Assembly: GCF_024448165.1 (NCBI RefSeq)
Contig: NZ_JAMOLN010000082.1
Location: forward strand, 1-39,605
From: Streptomyces longispororuber
Lineage (GTDB): Bacteria; Actinomycetota; Actinomycetes; Streptomycetales; Streptomycetaceae
Direction: 5' to 3'
Length of the DNA: 39,605 nucleotides
A program made the position numbers and the translations under genes. Shown here one piece after another: positions 34,230 to 39,605 of this stretch. Numbering within the stretch: position 1 is the first letter of the stretch; each line of letters begins with the position of its first letter. A model generated the notes under the pieces. It saw nothing but the letters and a program-made list of their open reading frames with translations. It had not been told where the DNA came from and did not search any database.

Positions 34230-34978
34230 GAGTACGACCTCCGCTGGTCCGGAGCCGGGATCTGGGCGCCCTTGTACTCGACGGGGATGCCGCCGAGGGG
34301 GTAGTCCTTGCGCTGCGGGAAGCCCTGCCAGTCGTCCGGCATCATGATCCGCGTCAGCGCGGGGTGGCCGTCGAAGACGATGCCGAAGAAGTCGTACGTC
34401 TCGCGCTCGTGCCAGTCGTTCGTGGGATACACGGGGACCAGGGACGGGACGTGCGGGTCCGTGTCGGGCATGGACACCTCGAGGCGGATCAGCCGGTTGT
34501 GGGTGATCGACCGCAGGTGGTAGACGGCGTGCAGCTCCCGGCCCTTGTCGCCGGGGTAGTGGACGCCGCTCACCCCCGTGCACAGCTCGAAGCGCAGGGC
34601 CGGGTCGTCGCGCAGCGTGTGGGCGACGCGGACCAGGTGCTCGCGCTCGATGTGGAAGGTGAGCTCGCCGCGGTCGACGACCGTCTTGTCGATGGCGTTC
34701 TCGGGGACGAGGCCCTGTTCCTCCAGGGCGCCCTCCAGTTCGTCGGCCACCTCGTCGAACCAGCCGCCGTAGGGGCGGGTGGCCTCACCGGGAAGCCGGA
34801 CGGAGCGGACGAGTCCGCCATAACCTGACGTGTCTCCGCCGTTGTCGGCGCCGAACATGCCGCGCTGGACGCGGATCTCCTCGCCGGCGTCGCCGCGCTG
34901 CCCCGGCAGGTTGGAGGCGCCGAGATCCTTCTCGGGGTTGGCCCCGTCGGGCCCCTTGGCGCCGTTCGCGTCACTCAT
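34226..34978 (-). CDS. nuoC: NADH-quinone oxidoreductase subunit C (30-kDa type)
   Basis: Peripheral-arm scaffold subunit, 250 residues. The family signature ERETYDFFGIVFDGHP, followed by RIMMPDDWQGFPQRKDYPLGG (in parts), lies near the C-terminus. The first 70 residues are hydrophilic and Gly/Asp-rich and precede the conserved domain. ATG 34978 overlaps the nuoB stop as ATGA. No cofactor is expected. Confidence 0.95.
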   Translation of the reverse strand: MSDANGAKGPDGANPEKDLGASNLPGQRGDAGEEIRVQRGMFGADNGGDTSGYGGLVRSVRLPGEATRPYGGWFDEVADELEGALEEQGLVPENAIDKTVVDRGELTFHIEREHLVRVAHTLRDDPALRFELCTGVSGVHYPGDKGRELHAVYHLRSITHNRLIRLEVSMPDTDPHVPSLVPVYPTNDWHERETYDFFGIVFDGHPALTRIMMPDDWQGFPQRKDYPLGGIPVEYKGAQIPAPDQRRSYS

Positions 34979-35529
34979 CGCAGCAGCCCCTTCATCTCGA
35001 TCGTCGGGAGTGCCTTGAGCGCCGCTTCCTCCGCCTCACGGGCCGCCTCCTCGGCGTTCACGCCGAGCTTGGAGCCCTGGATCTTCTGGTGGAGCTTGAG
35101 GATCGCGTCCATCAGCATCTCGGGGCGCGGCGGGCAGCCGGGCAGATAGATGTCGACCGGGACGATGTGGTCGACGCCCTGCACGATCGCGTAGTTGTTG
35201 AACATCCCGCCGGACGAGGCGCAGACCCCCATGGAGATGACCCACTTGGGGTTGGGCATCTGGTCATAGACCTGGCGCAGGACGGGCGCCATCTTCTGGC
35301 TGACCCGCCCGGCCACGATCATCAGGTCCGCCTGGCGGGGCGATCCGCGGAACACCTCCATGCCGAACCGCGCCAGGTCGTAGCGTCCCGCGCCCGTCGT
35401 CATCATCTCGATGGCGCAGCACGCGAGCCCGAACGTGGCGGGAAAGACGGACGACTTGCGCACCCAGCCCGCGGCCTGCTCGACGGTGGTCAGCAGGAAT
35501 CCGCTCGGCAGCTTTTCTTCGAGTCCCAT
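34975..35529 (-). CDS. nuoB: NADH-quinone oxidoreductase subunit B (cluster N2)
   Basis: Carries terminal cluster N2, which reduces the quinone; 184 residues. The ligands are the adjacent C37 and C38 (GLACCAIEMM), C103 (GVCASSGG) and C132 (LPGCPPRPE). ATG 35529 is chosen because it gives the usual start MGLEEKLPSG; AGGAG lies 11 bases upstream. The frame is open to 35613, but that stretch overlaps the end of nuoA and looks non-coding. It lies 34 bases after nuoA. Confidence 0.96.
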   Translation of the reverse strand: MGLEEKLPSGFLLTTVEQAAGWVRKSSVFPATFGLACCAIEMMTTGAGRYDLARFGMEVFRGSPRQADLMIVAGRVSQKMAPVLRQVYDQMPNPKWVISMGVCASSGGMFNNYAIVQGVDHIVPVDIYLPGCPPRPEMLMDAILKLHQKIQGSKLGVNAEEAAREAEEAALKALPTIEMKGLLR

Positions 35530-35563
35530 TGCTCTGTGGCTCCTGGTCTCCCCTGTACGGGGC

Positions 35564-35923
35564 TCAGTCCCATTCCAGGCCGCCGCGCCGCCACACATAC
35601 GCGTACGCGACAAAGACGGTGAGCACGAAGAGCAGCATCTCCACGAGCCCGAAAAGCCCCAGGGCGTCGAAGGTGACGGCCCAGGGGTAGAGGAAGACGA
35701 TCTCGATGTCGAAGACGATGAAGAGCATCGCCGTCAGGTAGTACTTGATGGGGAAGCGGCCGCCACCGGCCGGCGTGGGGGTCGGCTCGATCCCGCACTC
35801 ATAGGCTTCAAGCTTGGCCCGGTTGTACCGCTTTGGACCGATAAGCGTGGCCATGACCACGGAGAAGATCGCAAAGCCTGCCCCGAGGGCTCCCAGTACG
35901 AGGATGGGCGCATAGGCGTTCAC
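35564..35923 (-). CDS. nuoA: NADH-quinone oxidoreductase subunit A
   Basis: First gene of the complex I operon, 119 residues with three helices, equivalent to ND3. The long loop after helix 1 has the conserved YECGIEP (41-47, with the switch cysteine), and FDIEIVFLYPW carries the acidic residues of helix 2. GTG 35923 follows GAGGAGCGAGGAGCG. Its regulation must be read from the 35924-36605 region. Confidence 0.95.
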   Translation of the reverse strand: MNAYAPILVLGALGAGFAIFSVVMATLIGPKRYNRAKLEAYECGIEPTPTPAGGGRFPIKYYLTAMLFIVFDIEIVFLYPWAVTFDALGLFGLVEMLLFVLTVFVAYAYVWRRGGLEWD

Positions 35924-36014
35924 CGCTCCTCGCTCCTCTCAGTCGGCGCTGACTGCTGGCGGTTGCACGGACTCGCACCCCCGCCCCTCCTGCAAACGGT
36001 CGAAGATCGCTTAC

Positions 36015-36032
36015 ATGTGAAGCAGGTCACAA
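36015..36032 (-). promoter_or_regulatory. Candidate Rex operator (or Crp-type site) upstream of nuoA
   Basis: ATGTGAAGCAGGTCACAA matches the Rex pattern TTGTGAA-N4-TTCACAA at 12 of 14 fixed positions. In Streptomyces coelicolor, Rex senses NADH/NAD+ and represses respiratory genes, and I recall Rex sites proposed for nuo. The core TGTGA-N6-TCACA also fits a Crp-type site, so the binding protein is not certain. It lies 92 bases upstream of the nuoA start. Confidence 0.65.
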
Positions 36033-36572
36033 GCCCAACTGCCCCGCATCCTATGCCCGGCACTCTGTGATCTGCGACACGGGGTGCGCCAACTACTTTG
36101 TGATCTCCACCACCTGACGAAGGATCATGAAGTCGGATGAGCGGTGATCTTCACACTCGAAGCACCTGAGTGATCACCAGAGGTGACAACTTGCCCGGTT
36201 ACCGCAGGTCGCAGCCGTGCCGCACTATCAAGCGGTGCACTCTGCAAGCAAATTGGCGCTGGACAGGACTGGCTGATAGTGGCCGTCGTTCACACATCAG
36301 AGGGAGGGGTGTGGACGGAAGTGGACGCGGGGGCCGACCCCTAGGGGTTCCATGTGACCTGCGCCACACGCAAATCGGGCACTGGAAACCGGGCTTGGCC
36401 AACCGTGTCAACGAGTGGTAGGCGTCGGGCAATTCGGGCGTATTGCGGAAACCCCTAGATCACAGCGTCGATCAAGGGTGTCCGTATTGCCCTTTACGGC
36501 GTCAATAAGGGCCGCCACGCCCGGGATTCAGGTCTCATCTTCACAACTGTGGCGCACCACACGTTTCTTGAT

Positions 36573-36599
36573 GGGAACCGTGAAGCCCTGATAGCGGTT
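36573..36599 (+). promoter_or_regulatory. Candidate ECF-sigma promoter of the NlpC/P60 gene
   Basis: GGGAAC (36573-36578) and GTT (36597-36599) are 18 bases apart, the spacing of SigR/SigE-type ECF promoters. Transcription would begin about at the ATG at 36606, giving a leaderless or nearly leaderless mRNA. No good ribosome site precedes that ATG, which agrees. Confidence 0.5.
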
Positions 36600-36605
36600 G
36601 TACTC

Positions 36606-37424
36606 ATGTCCCACACCGCTCACATACCCAGCCACCGGAAGCCCCGTCGCAGCGCCTCGAAGATGGCCCTGCGCGCCGGAGTTACCGGTGGCGTCCTCAG
36701 CACCCTGGCAGTGGCTGGTGCGTCCGGTGCGGCGAACGCTGCCGAGCCGGTGACGCAGACCATCGAGCTGCCCACGCTCACCGCCGACCTGTCCACGCAG
36801 GTCGCCCAGTCCGCGGACGCCACGCAGCAGGCCGCGGCCAACTACCAGCTCCAGGCCGAGCGCGACGAGGCGTTCGCCAAGGCTGCCGACCAGGCGAAGA
36901 AGGACCAGCTCGCCGCCGAGAAGAAGGCGGAGGCCAAGAAGAAGGCCGAGGCCGCCGCGAAGGCGAAGGCCGAGCGCGAGGCCGCCGAGCAGGCCGCCTC
37001 CCGCTCCAGCGAGCGCACCACGCTCGCCTCGGCCTCCTCCGCGTCCGAGTCCGTCGCGGCGCCCGCCAGCGGCTCCGTCGGTGCCGTCATCAGCTTCCTG
37101 AAGGCTCAGGTCGGCGACGCGTACGTGATGGGCGGCACGGGCCCCAACTCGTGGGACTGCTCCGGTCTGACCCAGGCCGCGTTCAAGCAGGCCGGCGTCG
37201 ACCTGCCGCGCACCTCGCAGCAGCAGTCGACCTTCGGCACCCCGGTCTCCCTCTCCAACATCCAGGTGGGCGACCTCCTGTACTGGGGCGGCGCGGGCTC
37301 GGCGTACCACGTCGGCGTCTACATCGGCAACGGCCAGTACCTCGACGCCGCCAACCCGTCCAAGGGCGTCGTCATCCAGGACCTGTCCGGCTACCCGGCG
37401 AGCGGCGCGGTCCGCGTCCTCTGA
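36606..37424 (+). CDS. Secreted NlpC/P60 peptidoglycan endopeptidase
   Basis: Secreted cell-wall hydrolase, 272 residues. The signal peptide runs to about 45 (GAANA|AEP) after a basic, His/Arg/Ser-rich N-terminus. Residues 66-135 are Ala/Lys/Glu-rich and should form a coiled coil; a Ser/Ala linker follows. The NlpC/P60 domain (about 158-272) has catalytic Cys185 (WDCSGLTQAAF) and His235 (AYHVGVYIG), and Asn250 (AANP) as the likely third residue. It should cut gamma-D-Glu-diaminopimelate bonds in wall peptides. A GTG at 36549 opens the same frame, but ATG 36606 gives the cleaner start. Divergent from nuo; followed by a strong terminator. Confidence 0.93.
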   Translation: MSHTAHIPSHRKPRRSASKMALRAGVTGGVLSTLAVAGASGAANAAEPVTQTIELPTLTADLSTQVAQSADATQQAAANYQLQAERDEAFAKAADQAKKDQLAAEKKAEAKKKAEAAAKAKAEREAAEQAASRSSERTTLASASSASESVAAPASGSVGAVISFLKAQVGDAYVMGGTGPNSWDCSGLTQAAFKQAGVDLPRTSQQQSTFGTPVSLSNIQVGDLLYWGGAGSAYHVGVYIGNGQYLDAANPSKGVVIQDLSGYPASGAVRVL

Positions 37425-37441
37425 GGTTCCCGTGAACGGCC

Positions 37442-37481
37442 GAAGGGCCGCCGCTCCCGTCACCGGGTGCGGCGGCCCTTC
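37442..37481. terminator. Terminator after the NlpC/P60 gene, probably bidirectional
   Basis: Perfect 13-base arms GAAGGGCCGCCGC and GCGGCGGCCCTTC enclose a 14-base loop, 17 bases after the hydrolase stop. It lies 36 bases before the end of the convergent TPR gene and may serve both. Confidence 0.85.
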
Positions 37482-37517
37482 CGCGTTGCGGGCGGGGGCG
37501 AGAGCCGTGCGGCGGGC

Positions 37518-38624
37518 TCAACGCCGCCGCTGCCGCGCCTGCTTGAACATCTGCCGCGTATAGGGACGATCCACGTACATCGTGAGCAAAGTGGTCACGA
37601 GGACGATCCAGAACACGGTCGCCGGGATCCCGGTCGACGTCCACGGCACCAGGAGCAGCAGCACCGCGACCGCGGTCACCCCCACCGCCTGGCCGAGCGC
37701 GAGGCGGGCCCAGCCGTCGCGGCCGAGCAGGGACCGCACGGTCAGCCGGACGCCCCTGCGCCGCTTGCGGTAGCGCAGCAGCGCGCCGAGCACCCACACC
37801 ACGGCGAGCAGCAGGACGTCCCACAGGCGCTGTCCGAGCGGCAGCGGCAGCTCGCGCTCCCCCGTGATCAGATCGAGCCCCAGGGCCGCGCCCAGGAGGC
37901 AGAGCAGGGCGAGCCAGCGGGTGCCGCGCAGCAAGCGGTAGGAAGCGCTGTCCAGTTCGTCCCGCATCGTGTGGCTCTGCGGGGCCGTGGCGAGGGCGTC
38001 CGCGACCCGGTCGGCGGTGTCCGCGGCCCGCGCGCCCGGGACGGCGGCGGCCTTGCGGGTCTGCTCCCCCAGGGCGAAGGCGTGGCTGGGGTCGAGCCGG
38101 AGGATCGCCTTCTCCAGCCGGTCCTTGGCGGCCTCGTCGCCGACCGCCGCCGCGACCTTCCAGGCGCTCATGTACATCGCCGGGTCCTCGGGCGACAGCC
38201 GGACGGCCTCTCGCGCGCAGTCGGCCGCCTCCTGCCGCAGCTCCTGCGCCCCCTCCTCGCCGCGCAGCGCCCGGAACGACTGCACCTCGCCGAGCATCGC
38301 GTGCGCGTACCCGGAGTGCGGGGCGAGCCGGATCGCCGAGCGCAGCGCGTCCGCGGCGTCGGGCATCCGGCCGAGGCCGCGCAGCGCGGTGGAGCGGTAG
38401 AGCAGGGCGAGCGCGTACTCCGGCTGGTGGCGCAGCGCCTCGTCGGTGGCGGCGAGGGCGTCGGCGGACCGGTTCGCGGCGTTGTGGCAGCGGGCCAGGG
38501 CCGCCCAGGCGCGGGCGTCGTCGGGCGCCTCGGCAAGCCGGGCGGACAGCAGGGCCGCCGCCTCGTCGGGCCGGCCGAGGTCCAGCAGGGCGTCGGCGCG
38601 CTCGGTGGTCTGCTCCGGTGTCAC
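37518..38624 (-). CDS. TPR protein with four C-terminal membrane segments
   Basis: A 368-residue protein of unknown function. Residues 1-180 are TPR-like helical repeats (ADALLDLGRPDEAAALLSAR, ARAWAALARCHNAANRSADA, ALALLYRSTALRGLGRMPDA, then AHAMLGEVQSF and a fourth). Residues 185-230 are a linker. Four hydrophobic segments follow at about 237-254, 267-284, 308-328 and 335-351, with basic RYRKRRR after the second and a basic tail. GTG 38624 overlaps the AAA+ gene stop as GTGA, so the two are translationally coupled. It probably anchors the ATPase, or its client, at the membrane. No signal peptide. The frame is open further upstream, but only as a shadow of the AAA+ gene. Confidence 0.82.
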   Translation of the reverse strand: MTPEQTTERADALLDLGRPDEAAALLSARLAEAPDDARAWAALARCHNAANRSADALAATDEALRHQPEYALALLYRSTALRGLGRMPDAADALRSAIRLAPHSGYAHAMLGEVQSFRALRGEEGAQELRQEAADCAREAVRLSPEDPAMYMSAWKVAAAVGDEAAKDRLEKAILRLDPSHAFALGEQTRKAAAVPGARAADTADRVADALATAPQSHTMRDELDSASYRLLRGTRWLALLCLLGAALGLDLITGERELPLPLGQRLWDVLLLAVVWVLGALLRYRKRRRGVRLTVRSLLGRDGWARLALGQAVGVTAVAVLLLLVPWTSTGIPATVFWIVLVTTLLTMYVDRPYTRQMFKQARQRRR

Positions 38625-39604
38625 AGCTTCCGCTTCCTCTTCAGGTGGGCGACGAGGTCGTCGTACTGACCGCCCTCGTTCGCGTACATCGCCACGTTCC
38701 TGGCGGACGCGAACCAGGGCTCGGTGGACGGGGTGATCTGCCGGGCGGCGCCGAGCAGGTCCTTCATGCCGATCAGGCGGACGGTGCCGGTGCGCGCCGA
38801 GTCGAGCAGCGCGGTCTCCGCCGCGGACTCGCACAGATGGGCCAGGTCGGCGCCGGAGAAGCCGTCGGTCAGCTTCACCAGTCTGCCCAACTCGACGTTC
38901 TCGATGGGGCGTTCCCGCAGGTGGTAGCGGAGGATCGCGTCGCGGGCCGGGGCGTCCGGCGGCAGCACGAGCAGGGTGCGGTCGAAGCGTCCTGGGCGGC
39001 GCAGGGCGAGGTCGACGTCCCAGGGGACGTTGGTCGCGGCGAGCACGAAGACGCCCTCGTTGGCCGCGGCGTCGACGCCGTCGAGCTCGGTGAGCAGCTG
39101 GTTGACGGTGTTGCGCATGCCGCTGGACTGCGTGCGGGAGCGCTTGCCGCCCAGGGCGTCGAGCTCGTCGAGGAAGACGACGCAGGGCGCCTTGCGCCGG
39201 GCCGTCTCGAAGACCTCGTGCATGTTGCGCTCGGAGTTGCCCATCCACATGTCGAGGACGTCGTCGACGGACACCGACAGGAAGCTCGCGCCGAGTTCAC
39301 CGGCGACGGCCCGCGCCACGAACGTCTTGCCGCAGCCGGGCGGCCCGTACAGGAGGAGTCCGCCGCGCAGGCTCTTGCCGTACAGCCTGCGCAGTTCGGG
39401 GTTGCGCAGCGGGGCGAGGAACGCGGCCTCCAGGCGGTCCTTGACCTCCCGCATGCCGCCCACGTCGGCGAGGCGCACGGCGCCGGGCGCGGCGGTGTCC
39501 TCGACGTCCCAGGCGGCGCCGTCGGCGGGGTCACCGCCACCGTCCTCGGTCAGCGGCTCCTCGGCGAAGCGCGGCGGGATGACGTCACCGACCTGCTCCT
39601 CGAC
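38621..39604 (-). CDS. AAA+ ATPase, SpoVK/Ycf46/Vps4-like (5' end outside window)
   Basis: The C-terminal 285 residues from a GTG at 39478 form one AAA+ domain, and the frame is open from there to the window edge, so the true start lies to the right. Counting from that GTG: Walker A GPPGCGKT (45-52), pore-loop-like MWMGNSE (77-83, with aromatic W78), Walker B VVFLDELDAL (100-109), second region of homology ATNVPWDVDLALRRPGRFDR with arginines 161 and 164, and sensor-2 GFSGADL. This is the Vps4/p97 pattern of a substrate-threading unfoldase or remodeller. The preceding 42 residues are acidic (EEQVGDVIPPRFAEEP...). It is coupled to the TPR membrane protein. Partners and client are unknown. Confidence 0.88.
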   Translation of the reverse strand, partial: VEEQVGDVIPPRFAEEPLTEDGGGDPADGAAWDVEDTAAPGAVRLADVGGMREVKDRLEAAFLAPLRNPELRRLYGKSLRGGLLLYGPPGCGKTFVARAVAGELGASFLSVSVDDVLDMWMGNSERNMHEVFETARRKAPCVVFLDELDALGGKRSRTQSSGMRNTVNQLLTELDGVDAAANEGVFVLAATNVPWDVDLALRRPGRFDRTLLVLPPDAPARDAILRYHLRERPIENVELGRLVKLTDGFSGADLAHLCESAAETALLDSARTGTVRLIGMKDLLGAARQITPSTEPWFASARNVAMYANEGGQYDDLVAHLKRKRKL

Positions 39605-39605
39605 G

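Larger units (their letters stand above)
35924..36605. promoter_or_regulatory. Divergent regulatory region between nuoA and the NlpC/P60 gene
   Basis: The only long gene-free stretch here (682 bases), clearly lower in GC than the genes. It holds a Rex/Crp-type palindrome (36015-36032), four GTGATC motifs between 36067 and 36175, the palindrome ACCCCTAGGGGT (36337-36348), a TGTG-N8-CACA palindrome (36353-36368) and a candidate ECF promoter for the hydrolase (36573-36599). An 83-codon frame at 36170-36421 lacks coding bias. I could not locate the nuo transcription start, and saw no ydaO-type riboswitch. Confidence 0.75.

Noticed and set aside
36170..36421. An 83-codon frame between nuoA and the NlpC/P60 gene
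   Set aside because: Third-position GC is not raised as in real genes here, there is no ribosome site at its GTG, and it overlaps the regulatory motifs.
36160..36605. c-di-AMP (ydaO) riboswitch upstream of the cell-wall hydrolase
   Set aside because: Such riboswitches precede some Streptomyces wall hydrolase genes, but the conserved ydaO core segments are not recognisable here.
39479..39604. GTG at 39478 as the real start of the AAA+ ATPase
   Set aside because: The frame stays open through an acidic stretch to the window edge, and AAA+ proteins of this class usually have an N-terminal region, so the gene is taken as partial.

Overview
The window reads as a Streptomyces-type actinobacterial chromosome. 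It is strongly GC-rich with GC-biased third positions and frequent GTG starts. It carries a close homologue of the Streptomyces griseus secreted aminopeptidase, a complete 14-gene nuo operon with actinobacterial C-terminal tails, and two intergenic sequence types that I recognise as recurring in Streptomyces genomes. No tRNA, rRNA, CRISPR array, insertion sequence or prophage gene was seen. It looks like core chromosome, not a mobile island.

Layout, left to right. 1-853: 3' part of a secreted zinc M28 aminopeptidase. 1014-1613: an FMN-dependent NAD(P)H reductase behind a perfect 15-bp-arm inverted repeat. 1614-3420: an ABC-2 exporter (permease and ATPase, minus strand). 3531-4739: a membrane-anchored LolA-like protein. 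4989-5963 and 6151-6678: a divergent pair of exported proteins (a CHRD-DUF3455 protein and a Lipoprotein_15 lipoprotein). 6760-7770: a long-chain polyprenyl diphosphate synthase, probably for the menaquinone side chain. 7986-11504: a two-gene unit with a POT peptide transporter and an S15-type hydrolase. 11606-15093: a HAD phosphatase, a flavin monooxygenase-like protein and an ATP-grasp ligase (minus strand). 15325-16560: fumarylacetoacetase. 16662-18635: RecQ. 18801-19700: a secreted intradiol dioxygenase with a carbohydrate-binding module.

19905-35923 (minus strand) is nuoA-nuoN, the proton-pumping NADH:menaquinone oxidoreductase (complex I). Most neighbouring genes overlap by 4 bases (ATGA or GTGA), so translation is probably coupled along the operon. 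All expected Fe-S ligands are visible in NuoB, NuoE, NuoF, NuoG (including an N7 motif) and NuoI. The operon ends at a strong hairpin (19846-19883). Upstream of nuoA is the only long gene-free stretch (35924-36605). It holds a near-consensus Rex-type site that also fits a Crp-type site, further GTGA/TCAC half-sites, and on the other side a candidate ECF-sigma promoter for an NlpC/P60 cell-wall hydrolase (36606-37424).

The right end (37518 to the window edge, minus strand) holds a TPR protein with four predicted membrane segments, translationally coupled to a Vps4/p97-like AAA+ ATPase that runs off the window. This pair and the ATP-grasp/flavin-monooxygenase pair are the best candidates for little-described systems. 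The rest is mainly respiration, peptide and tyrosine catabolism, and exported proteins. All functions are assigned by reading motifs and remembered family features; no database search was run.
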